Source of the DNA: Phycisphaeraceae bacterium
GTDB lineage: Bacteria; Planctomycetota; Phycisphaerae; Phycisphaerales; Phycisphaeraceae
Direction: 5' to 3'
Assembly: GCA_029260695.1 (NCBI GenBank)
Contig: JAJDCT010000081.1
Coordinates: forward strand, 1 to 12,997
Length of the DNA: 12,997 nucleotides
Shown here: piece after piece, positions 1-6,471 of the stretch
How positions within the stretch are numbered: position 1 is the first letter of the stretch
How the letters are laid out: each line of letters opens with the position of its first letter
Notes under the pieces: generated by a model
Told to the model about the DNA's origin: nothing
Database searches by the model: none
Seen by the model: only the letters and a program-made list of their open reading frames with translations
Program-made: the position numbers and the translations under genes

Positions 1-53
1 TTGTTAGAAACCCCAGCGGCCGGACAAGACAGATGTGATTGTTCGCTGTCTGT

Positions 54-281
54 CTACTGCTTGTCGTTTGGCCGGGCGACCAGCCAGATGATCAGCCCCA
101 ACGGCCAGGACAAAAACGCAACCAGGATCGCCACCAGGCACCCGGATTTACCGCGTTTTTCGGCGTCTCCGTAAGACCAGATGATGGTCACGATGTAGAC
201 CACAAAAATTGCGATTCCCACCAGTGTGGCGAGAATAAGCAGGATAACTCCAACTGCACCCGCGGCATCATTCTGGTCCAT
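54..281 (-). CDS. Small two-helix membrane protein, PLD-nuclease N-terminal-like
   Basis: A 75-residue protein made almost entirely of two hydrophobic helices, at about residues 9-36 and 47-69. They are joined by a short charged loop (GDAEKRGKSG) and followed by a polar tail. The pattern of a Trp before an Asp, an Arg-Gly in the loop, then WPLGLIIWLVARP at the end of the second helix resembles the small integral-membrane domain found at the N-terminus of cardiolipin synthases, which also occurs as stand-alone proteins. No catalytic domain follows, so it is not a synthase. The start ATG has GGAG about 10 bases upstream. It stands alone next to a long gap, with only 53 bases visible downstream. 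Function unknown; family assignment is from pattern only. Confidence 0.7.
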   Translation of the reverse strand: MDQNDAAGAVGVILLILATLVGIAIFVVYIVTIIWSYGDAEKRGKSGCLVAILVAFLSWPLGLIIWLVARPNDKQ

Positions 282-504
282 CGGATGGGCTCTCCGTGTG
301 TAGGTGAAGGATTATCATACAAACTTGGTGAGTATGTAACGATGCGCCAGAGATTGAGATGTCAGTCTGGGGGTCATTAATCGCTGGTTCGAGCAGCGAC
401 ACGTTCTGGAATGGGGTGGCCTCAGAAACCTGAAATCTCTGTCTCCCCTTGCCTTTGATCAACTGTGTCTCATATCTCATGACATGGCAATGAGCCAACT
501 CGAT

Positions 505-531
505 CGGCCCCTACGCAGCCGTAGGAGGCCG
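505..531. other. Strong GC-rich hairpin without U-tract
   Basis: The arms CGGCC-CCTACG and CGTAGG-A-GGCCG pair over 11 base pairs around a CAGC loop, with one bulged A at 526. Neither strand has a T-run after the stem, so it is not a canonical Rho-independent terminator. It could be part of a small RNA, a degenerate repeat element or a protein site. Confidence 0.45.
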
Positions 532-728
532 GAAATCTCCTGACGAAAGGCCCGATGTCCACGGGTCAGGCCTGACCTCAAGACCACCCGGCCCAGATCT
601 TATATTCGGAGATCATACAGGCCAGGTCCGGAAAAACAGCCATAAGTTATTGATATTAATAAATTAACCGGCCTGCAGACTTCTGGTGACGGGTCAGATT
701 TGTCTTGCAATTACAGGTATCTGCGGCG

Positions 729-744
729 ATAATAAGATTATTAT
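729..744. promoter_or_regulatory. Candidate operator: perfect 7-2-7 AT palindrome
   Basis: ATAATAA-GA-TTATTAT is a perfect 16-base inverted repeat about 285 bases upstream of the regulator start. Sixteen-base palindromes are the known operator length for AraR of Bacillus, whose domain layout this regulator shares. The sequence does not match the AraR consensus. Binding by this regulator is an inference. Confidence 0.35.
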
Positions 745-898
745 GAGTTGGTTGTTATACGCTCGGTTGGATGCTGTGGTTAAAGCCCTTTGATAGACGG
801 CTGAGCACAGGCGAGGCGGATGAAGTTTGCAGATCGTCTCGAAATGTTCATCGGATGTAGTTTTGTGTAAGCTTCATTTATAACCATGAACTGGTGGT

Positions 899-911
899 GA
901 TGTAATACATC
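899..911. promoter_or_regulatory. Candidate operator: 6-1-6 palindrome
   Basis: GATGTA-A-TACATC is a perfect odd-length palindrome 118 bases before the regulator start, in a position suited to autoregulation. No second copy was seen upstream of the symporter, which weakens the case. Confidence 0.25.
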
Positions 912-1028
912 GCTCCCGTTGGCGTTTTGAGGTTCGAGTCAGAGGATCGATCTATTATGCGGGGACCGTGTGTACGGACCTGATGTAAACCGAGGCACAT
1001 TAACTGGCCTCTCATTTGGCGCTTACTT

Positions 1029-2120
1029 ATGACCACACAGCACAAAGAAATCGGTCCGGTCGTAGCTCACCCAGGTCAGCCCCTTTACGAATCAGTCAAA
1101 CAGGCATTGACCGAGGCGATCGACAGCGGCTACTACCAACCCGGCAAGCGGATGCCCAGCACCAAAGAGTTGAGCCGGCAGATGTCGGTCTCGCTTGTTA
1201 CCGCCCACCGCGCCCTGCAGGAATTGGTGGCGGTCGGCCTGTTGGAGCGGACCCGCGGTCGGGGTACCTACGTCGTTGAGAACCACCGTGATGTCAGGCC
1301 TAAGCTGCGTGTCGGCGTTGTCCTGCACCCAGACGCCTCGCTGGCGGACTTCTACCACAACCAGATCCTCGAGGGGATGCGCCGCGCAGCGATGGAATAC
1401 AACACCGATCTGTTGCTGCTGGGCTACGAGAGCGACAACCGCCAGGACCTCCACGCTTACGTTGTGGTCAACCCCGTCTCGCAGGATTTGGATGACTTGG
1501 CCGACCACGTCGCCAGCAAGGCCCCGATCTTTGTAGTCGGGGCACGTTCCGAGCGGGACGGCCTGCCCTCAATCGACACCGATAACGTGGACCTGGCCGA
1601 GCAGGCCGTCAACCATCTGTTCCATCTGGGGCACCGGCGGATCGGCTGTGTCATCGGCGGGAGTAGGTTCGCCAACAACCGTGACCGCCGTGACGGGTTT
1701 ATCAAAGCGTGCCGGTCCCTGGGTATCGCCGACCATGACCGACCGATCGTTGAGGTGGACGGCTGGGAACTGGGAGCGAATGACAAGCTCAAACTCAACC
1801 GGATGCTCGGCGGAGATGGGCTCACCGCCGTGTTCGCCGGTGGGTACTACCTCGCACTGGATGTCTACCAGGCGGCGGGCACGATCGGGTTGAGCATCCC
1901 CCAGGACCTGACGGTGGTCGGCGTGGACGACCCACCGAGTGCCGCTCGCCTACGGCCGTCACTGACCACACTGCGTCAACCCCTAACGCACTTGGGCCAC
2001 TCTGCCATCTCCGGTGTCGTTAAGTACCTCGGGGAAGATAACCACCAACTCAGAAGTGAGACCCTCCGGGCCGAGTTGGTGATCCGGCGTTCGTCCGGTG
2101 CGCCGCGTTGCACTGATTAG
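1029..2120 (+). CDS. AraR-type transcriptional regulator (GntR winged helix + LacI-type ligand domain)
   Basis: A 363-residue DNA-binding regulator. Residues about 17-85 form a GntR-family winged helix: PLYESVKQAL, then the GYYQPGKRMPSTKEL signature, the recognition helix SLVTAHRAL and the wing ERTRGRGTYV. Residues about 92-355 are a LacI/GalR periplasmic-binding-like domain, with the LGHRRIGCVIG strand, the AVFAG region and the DLTVVGVDD...RPSLTTLRQP block typical of LacI C-termini. This combination is that of AraR-like regulators, in which a sugar or derivative releases the protein from DNA. The ATG is the only good start, because an in-frame stop lies at 981 and no Met occurs before the winged helix. 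No Shine-Dalgarno is visible, so the message may be leaderless or weakly translated. The gene lies 274 bases ahead of a sugar-type symporter and ROK kinase on the same strand, its likely targets. The ligand is unknown. Confidence 0.9.
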   Translation: MTTQHKEIGPVVAHPGQPLYESVKQALTEAIDSGYYQPGKRMPSTKELSRQMSVSLVTAHRALQELVAVGLLERTRGRGTYVVENHRDVRPKLRVGVVLHPDASLADFYHNQILEGMRRAAMEYNTDLLLLGYESDNRQDLHAYVVVNPVSQDLDDLADHVASKAPIFVVGARSERDGLPSIDTDNVDLAEQAVNHLFHLGHRRIGCVIGGSRFANNRDRRDGFIKACRSLGIADHDRPIVEVDGWELGANDKLKLNRMLGGDGLTAVFAGGYYLALDVYQAAGTIGLSIPQDLTVVGVDDPPSAARLRPSLTTLRQPLTHLGHSAISGVVKYLGEDNHQLRSETLRAELVIRRSSGAPRCTD

Positions 2121-2192
2121 CACCCTGGGCCTGGGCTTAAAACAGCCATAAGATCGGGTCACTATCGCCTGCCACCTGAGATTCCAGTGGAT

Positions 2193-2207
2193 GCATATCG
2201 ATTATGC
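2193..2207. promoter_or_regulatory. Candidate operator upstream of symporter (5-5-5 inverted repeat)
   Basis: GCATA-TCGAT-TATGC is a perfect inverted repeat in the regulator-symporter gap. Its right arm is part of TTATGCGCC, which recurs at 2277-2285, and TTATGCG also occurs at 955-961 ahead of the regulator. A recurring half-site in both gaps fits binding by the local regulator, but this is inferred. Confidence 0.3.
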
Positions 2208-2280
2208 GCCCCGGTGCCTCCCCGTTCAGAATAGACCATCGGGAGCCATGCCCTGTTTCTTAGTAATTAGGGTCTCTTAT

Positions 2281-2299
2281 GCGCCTTTCGCCAAGGCGC
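2281..2299. promoter_or_regulatory. Hairpin/palindrome GCGCCTT-TCGCC-AAGGCGC
   Basis: A perfect 7-5-7 inverted repeat between regulator and symporter. It sits just before the extended -10-like box at 2304-2312, so a protein bound here could block transcription of the symporter. It could also form an RNA hairpin at the end of the regulator message, but no T-run follows, so a terminator is less likely. Confidence 0.35.
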
Positions 2300-2303
2300 C
2301 GAT

Positions 2304-2312
2304 TGTTATATA
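2304..2312 (+). promoter_or_regulatory. Possible extended -10 promoter element for symporter-ROK operon
   Basis: TGTTATATA matches the extended -10 form TGnTATAAT at all but the last two positions. No recognisable -35 box lies 17 bases upstream, which an extended -10 can tolerate. Transcription would begin near 2319, upstream of both possible symporter starts. Confidence 0.3.
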
Positions 2313-2394
2313 AACATCGCTTCCAGGTCGGGCCATGTCGCCCGGCAATGCTGAGTTACGGTTCTTTCAGGACCGAGGACCGGAGACCACCGAA

Positions 2395-4407
2395 ATGACC
2401 TGGATGATGACTTTAGCCGCCACAGCAGATCCTTCTGGCTCGCTGTCCAGCCACTTCACCACGATCGACTGGGTCGTTCTGGTGGGCTACCTGCTCTTGG
2501 TCAGCGTCATCGGGGTCAAGCTCGCCGGCAAGCAAGAGAACATGGAAGACTTTTTCCGCGGCGGCGGCAAGCTGCCGTGGTACGCGGTGTCCGCCTCTAT
2601 GATCGCCACAGCCATCTCGGCGGTGACGTTCGTGGGCGTGCCCGCGATTGCTTTTGCCGGGGACATGACCTACCTGCAACTGGGCATCATCGCGGGGCTG
2701 CTCTCACGGGTCTTCGTCGCGTGGATACTGATCCCGGCGTACTACCAGAAACGTATCTACAGCCCCTACGACTACATGGGCAACCAACTGGGCAGCGGCG
2801 CACGGGGCGTGACCACGGGGTTGTTCACACTCGGCGGCTTGTTGGGTCAATCCGCGCGGGTGTATCTCACAGCTCTGGTGCTTACGCTGGTCATGGCGGG
2901 ACCGTTGGATTGGATACAGGGCTACACGGGATTGTCTCCCCTAGCGTCGGCGATCATCATCATCGGCATCATCGCGGTTCTCTGGACGATGCTCGGCGGG
3001 ATCGCCACAGTCGTCTGGACCGACGCGATGCTGTTCGTGGTGTTTGTGGCCGGCGGTCTGGCGGCGTTGTGGGTGATCCTCAGCGCGCTGCCCGACGGGT
3101 TTGCACAGTTCCGTGCCGTCGGCACGGAATTCGAGAAGTTTAAGCTGTTCGATATGGATAAGGCAGTCGATCTCACAACGCCATACACCCTGACCGCGGC
3201 CGGGTTTGCCGTGGTGGTAGGCAACATAGGCGCGTATGGCACTGACCAGTTGATGGCTCAACGCTTGTTTACCTGCAAGAGCAAGGGTAACGCGCAATTG
3301 GCGATCCTGACTAGCTACGCGGCGGAGGCGGTCGCGGCCCTGATGCTGCTGGTGGGTGTGGGGCTGTTTGTGTTCTACCATGTGTTCCCCGAGAAGCTCG
3401 CCGGTGAAGCCGCGCTGTTGGCGGCGAAGGAGAACGACAAGATCTTCCCGATCTTCATCCTCCAACAGATGCCCGTCGGTGTGACCGGGCTTGTGATCGC
3501 GGGGATTTTCGCGGCAGCGATCTCATCATTGACATCGATCTTGGCGGCATTGGCACAGACGACCGTATCCGCTGTCTACCTCCCGGTTCGTGCCCGCAAG
3601 CTGGGGCTGACCAAGGATCAGGAACACGAGGCGATCACCGGCGATCCGGCCGAGGCCAAGCGCGTCGTAACGGTGTCTCGCTGGTTGATTGTGTTCTGGG
3701 GCTTGGCGTTGTGCCTGGCGGCGTTTGTGGTCAACAGTTTTAAGGAAGCGACCGGCGTGCCGATCCTGGACCTGGCATTGGGGCTGGCCAGCTACATCAT
3801 CGGCGGGTTGCTCGCGGCGTTTCTGCTGGCGTGGTTGCCGATCAAGGTCAACGGGCGGGGCCTGGTCTGGGGAGCGCCGATAAGTGTGATGGCTGTGTTC
3901 GCGCTGCGGTTCCACGAGCCCTGGGCGTACTGGGCGTGCGGCGGTGCGATGGGCTTGTTGCTGGTGACTTGGGTGATCGCGGCGGCCGGGACACTCGACG
4001 CTCGGTTGCGTAATATGCGGCTATTGAAGACCGGCTGGTTGGTTGTCGGGATCGCGGTCGTGATGAGCATTACTTACCGTGGCTACTTCCATCACTACGA
4101 CGAGAAGACCGGCGCAGTACTCATCGAGTATCCACAGATCAAAGAAGAGGCCACCGGCAAGCCGATCCGTGACCTCGATGCCAGCCCGGTCTATTACCTG
4201 CACCCGATCACCAAAGAGCCACTGACCGACGAGGTGGGGGACAAGATCGTAAACGAGAAGAAGGGGCCGTTCCTGCTGGACAAGTCGGCGGGCGCACCGA
4301 AGAAAATACCCATCGCCTGGCCTTGGTACGCACCGGTCGGTGCGGTGATGGCGTTTGTATTCGGGTATCTTCTGGCAGAACCCAAGCGGGATGAGGCCCC
4401 GGCCTGA
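2395..4407 (+). CDS. SSS-family sodium/solute symporter (sugar-type)
   Basis: An inner-membrane transporter of the solute:sodium symporter family, related to SGLT/SglT-type sugar carriers. It is 670 residues from this start, with roughly 14 hydrophobic helices. Family landmarks include the first-helix start DWVVLVGYLLLVSVIG, ENMEDFFRGGGKLPWYAVS, the AISAVTFVGVPAIAF helix, and the sodium-site helix AAAISSLTSILAALAQTT (around residues 373-390). The ATG at 2395 is preferred because GGAG lies 9 bases upstream; an in-frame ATG at 2335 would add 20 polar residues and has only a weak AGG. An unusual charged loop of about 75 residues (about 562-638) lies before the last helix. The ROK gene follows after 44 bases, suggesting co-transcription, and the AraR-like gene upstream suggests sugar control. 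A sugar substrate is likely but its identity is unknown. Confidence 0.92.
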   Translation: MTWMMTLAATADPSGSLSSHFTTIDWVVLVGYLLLVSVIGVKLAGKQENMEDFFRGGGKLPWYAVSASMIATAISAVTFVGVPAIAFAGDMTYLQLGIIAGLLSRVFVAWILIPAYYQKRIYSPYDYMGNQLGSGARGVTTGLFTLGGLLGQSARVYLTALVLTLVMAGPLDWIQGYTGLSPLASAIIIIGIIAVLWTMLGGIATVVWTDAMLFVVFVAGGLAALWVILSALPDGFAQFRAVGTEFEKFKLFDMDKAVDLTTPYTLTAAGFAVVVGNIGAYGTDQLMAQRLFTCKSKGNAQLAILTSYAAEAVAALMLLVGVGLFVFYHVFPEKLAGEAALLAAKENDKIFPIFILQQMPVGVTGLVIAGIFAAAISSLTSILAALAQTTVSAVYLPVRARKLGLTKDQEHEAITGDPAEAKRVVTVSRWLIVFWGLALCLAAFVVNSFKEATGVPILDLALGLASYIIGGLLAAFLLAWLPIKVNGRGLVWGAPISVMAVFALRFHEPWAYWACGGAMGLLLVTWVIAAAGTLDARLRNMRLLKTGWLVVGIAVVMSITYRGYFHHYDEKTGAVLIEYPQIKEEATGKPIRDLDASPVYYLHPITKEPLTDEVGDKIVNEKKGPFLLDKSAGAPKKIPIAWPWYAPVGAVMAFVFGYLLAEPKRDEAPA

Positions 4408-4451
4408 CCAGGTAAGGCGATGCGACCCTGTATTTTCTACCGGACGGATTC

Positions 4452-5339
4452 ATGCAAACAAACTCACCCGGCTGGTCGCTGGGCATCGACATCGGCGGAT
4501 CGAGCGTGAAGATGGCGCTGGTGCAAGGCGTTGAACAGCCATACACCTTGCGCGGCGATCCGCACGAGATGCCATCCTTTGAGGTGCTTTCGGACAGCAT
4601 CCGTTATTCTTTCGATGCACTGATGAAACAGGCCGGGCTCGATCGTGGCGATGTGAGTTCGGTGGGTGTGTCGATCGCCGGGCCGATGGATTCCGAGGGG
4701 GTTATCGAGATGGCGGCGAACGTGCCGGCGCTGGCGGGCGTGTCGATCCCCAACTGGATAGAGGACACGCTCAAGCTGGGCGTCCCCGTCACCGCCGCAA
4801 CCGACGCCAACGCGGCGGCGGCCTGCGAACACCGACGCAACCCCATGCCCGGCAGGAGCCTTTACCTGTCGCTTGGCACCGGGGTCGGTGGGGCGGTCCT
4901 GGACGACGGTCGGCCTGTCATCATCACACGCGGCACCAGCGGCCACTTCGGACACATGGATGTGTCCGGCGGTGATCCCGATGCACCTGTCACACCCGGT
5001 GCGGGCCGGGGCGCGCTCGAGGCCTACATCGGCTTCCGAACTCTCGAAGCAGCCGGCGTCCCGTTTGAATCTGAAGACCGGTTCGCCCACCCCACCATGA
5101 AGCGGGCGCTCACGGCACTGGCAAGCGGCATCCGCATCCTTCTGGCGATGTATCGGCCTGATCACATCGTCCTTGTAGGCGGGACCGTCAACATCTTCGC
5201 CCCGGCACTGGACCGGGTCGAGGCGATGGCGAATGATGGTGTGACCCGCGCCGCACCAGCCAAGTGGACGCTCAGCGTCGGCCAGTCCGACAACTTCGCC
5301 GCCGCCATTGGCGCTGCCACACTATCGAAGGTGTGTTGA
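4452..5339 (+). CDS. ROK-family sugar kinase homologue lacking the zinc motif
   Basis: A 295-residue protein with the ROK/actin-like ATPase fold and no DNA-binding domain. Visible motifs are the N-terminal phosphate loop LGIDIGGSSVK (10-20), the catalytic Asp of TDANAA (D118), the second phosphate loop LGTGVGG (141-147) and the adenosine-side strand HIVLVGGTV (about 238-246). Typical ROK sugar kinases have GExGH followed by CxCGxxGCxE. Here the first reads GHFGH, with Glu replaced by His165. The second reads TPGAGRGALE (181-190), with all three cysteines gone and only the final Glu kept. The protein has just two cysteines, at 125 and 295, so the structural zinc site is absent. It probably phosphorylates the sugar brought in by the upstream symporter, but altered specificity or a sensing role is possible. 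A weak GGA precedes the ATG. Its 3' end overlaps the convergent glucanase by 18 bases. Confidence 0.88.
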   Translation: MQTNSPGWSLGIDIGGSSVKMALVQGVEQPYTLRGDPHEMPSFEVLSDSIRYSFDALMKQAGLDRGDVSSVGVSIAGPMDSEGVIEMAANVPALAGVSIPNWIEDTLKLGVPVTAATDANAAAACEHRRNPMPGRSLYLSLGTGVGGAVLDDGRPVIITRGTSGHFGHMDVSGGDPDAPVTPGAGRGALEAYIGFRTLEAAGVPFESEDRFAHPTMKRALTALASGIRILLAMYRPDHIVLVGGTVNIFAPALDRVEAMANDGVTRAAPAKWTLSVGQSDNFAAAIGAATLSKVC

Positions 5340-6359
5340 GTTAAGTAGACCTGGCCTGACCTTGCCGAACCAAATCAAGAACCCGATCAAGTAGAAACCG
5401 ATCATCTGCGGTTCGGGCACCGTCGCGTCACCCCTCGACGTTCCCGGAGGTGTGCCTGTGTTCCAATTGCCTAACACCAGGTTCAGGTCTTCGATCCCGA
5501 CGAATCCATCACCCGATGGATCGGCCAACGGATTACTCTGCGAGACCTGTTGATTCCAGTCGCCGAGGACGATGTTCAGGTCTTCGATCCCTACGAAGCC
5601 GTCACCGTCGAGGTCGCCTTCGATCGGGTCGATCAACGCCTCGGGGGTATATGTGAAACTCTTGATAATCAACTCGTGCTCGAGGCCGTTACCCGGTGCC
5701 TGGCCCTGGAATTGCCAGAGATTGATGTGGACTTTCTCATTGAGATCCGGCGGGATGTCGGTCCCCGTATATCGCCACTGGTTGATGATGAATCCTGGAT
5801 TCGGTGGCTCGGTGTATTGCCCGTGCAGGCTGCGGAAGTCGATAGCATCGGCCGTCCAGTCGAAGCGATGCGTCGTGAAACTTCCCCCGAGGTTCAGGTT
5901 GAAGGTGTCCTGGTTGCCCGGATTTAAATAGGGCTGGGTGGTGTACCACCCCGTTGGGTTGTTGGCATTACCGAACCGCGTCAACTCAATGTCGATCTCT
6001 TCGGAATCGTTGCGGTAGGTGAACAGCCCCGCGACGATATTTGGGTCATACGCCTCGGTGTCGGTCTCCAGCATGAACTCGTACCGGCCGTGACCCAGCG
6101 ACTGTTGCAGGGTGACCTCTGTACTGTTCCAGCGACCGCCGATCTTGCGTACGGTCAGGTGCAGTTTGCCTTCGCTATCGACCCATACACTGTCTGCGCT
6201 GTCTGACCAGCGGTTTGGGCCAGGCCCACCTGATCGGACATTCTTAACATCCCAGGTATACCCAGAAAACTCAACCGTCTTCGCGTGCAGGGTGCTGGTA
6301 GACAACAACATGGATAGCGCCAAACCAACCGGCAGCCATTGTTTCACGCTCACACACAC
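5322..6359 (-). CDS. Secreted GH16-type beta-glucanase with dockerin repeats and PEP-CTERM anchor
   Basis: A 345-residue exported protein. Residues 1-26 are a signal peptide ending LHA. Residues about 29-238 look like a GH16 jelly-roll hydrolase, with the active-site strand EIDIE at 121-125 (nucleophile E121, D123, acid/base E125) and Trp-rich strands such as INQWRYTG and INLWQFQG. The ExDxE form without a bulge is the one known in lichenases and xyloglucan transferases; laminarinases and agarases have ExDxxE. Residues 249-301 carry two dockerin-type calcium loops. Residues 314-336 form a PEP-CTERM sorting signal: VPEP, a hydrophobic helix, then basic residues. The start is GTG at 6359; in-frame GTGs at 6353 and 6347 are also possible. 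Anchored outside the cell, it would supply oligosaccharides to the neighbouring transporter. The exact substrate is unknown. Confidence 0.85.
   Translation of the reverse strand: MCVSVKQWLPVGLALSMLLSTSTLHAKTVEFSGYTWDVKNVRSGGPGPNRWSDSADSVWVDSEGKLHLTVRKIGGRWNSTEVTLQQSLGHGRYEFMLETDTEAYDPNIVAGLFTYRNDSEEIDIELTRFGNANNPTGWYTTQPYLNPGNQDTFNLNLGGSFTTHRFDWTADAIDFRSLHGQYTEPPNPGFIINQWRYTGTDIPPDLNEKVHINLWQFQGQAPGNGLEHELIIKSFTYTPEALIDPIEGDLDGDGFVGIEDLNIVLGDWNQQVSQSNPLADPSGDGFVGIEDLNLVLGNWNTGTPPGTSRGDATVPEPQMIGFYLIGFLIWFGKVRPGLLNSTHLR
5457..5615 (-). repeat. Tandem dockerin-like EF-hand repeats (31-residue period)
   Basis: Two copies of GDGFVGIEDLNxVLGxWN inside the glucanase gene, 31 residues (93 bases) apart. 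On the plus strand GTTCAGGTCTTCGATCCC recurs exactly at 5481 and 5574, pointing to recent duplication or strong constraint. The first calcium loop has Asp at 249, 251, 253 and 260; the second has Asp280, Ser282, Asp284 and Asp291. Confidence 0.85.
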
Positions 6360-6471
6360 GGTATTCCAAAGCCTCTATTTGTCCCCCGATTGCTGTATCT
6401 ATTAAATGGCACCGCACGACTTACCGGTGAAATGCTGCAAGCCTCCTGATGCTTCTAGAGACACCGGTGTA

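Larger units (their letters stand above)
282..1028. other. Long non-coding gap with several inverted repeats
   Basis: About 750 bases without a convincing gene. The stretch from about 600 to 960 is visibly more AT-rich than the flanking genes. It holds a strong hairpin (505-531), a perfect 14-base palindrome GGTCAGGCCTGACC (564-577), a small hairpin with arms GATCT/AGATC (596-614), a near-perfect AT palindrome (647-662), a perfect AT palindrome (729-744) and a 6-1-6 palindrome (899-911). A TATTAT box at 953-958 could be a -10 element for the regulator, but no good -35 precedes it. The region probably carries the regulator's promoter and operators, and may also encode a small RNA. Confidence 0.6.

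Noticed and set aside
268..498. Minus-strand reading frame of 76 codons next to the small membrane protein
   Set aside because: Its composition is not protein-like (no domain, scattered His and Ser), it has no Shine-Dalgarno, and it overlaps the membrane protein start by 14 bases.
4464..5165. Minus-strand open frame of 233 codons opposite the ROK gene
   Set aside because: The plus strand carries clear ROK motifs; the opposite frame is Arg/His/Gly-rich, as expected for an antisense shadow in GC-rich DNA.
4402..5361. Repeated GGCCTGACC at 569, 4402 and 5353
   Set aside because: A 9-base GC-rich word recurring three times in a GC-rich window of this size, partly in coding sequence, is not significant.
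6423..6470. ACCGGTG/CACCGGT inverted repeat and ACACCGGTGT palindrome right after the FHA stop codon
   Set aside because: Considered as a terminator, but the loop is long (32 bases) and no T-run follows on the minus strand.
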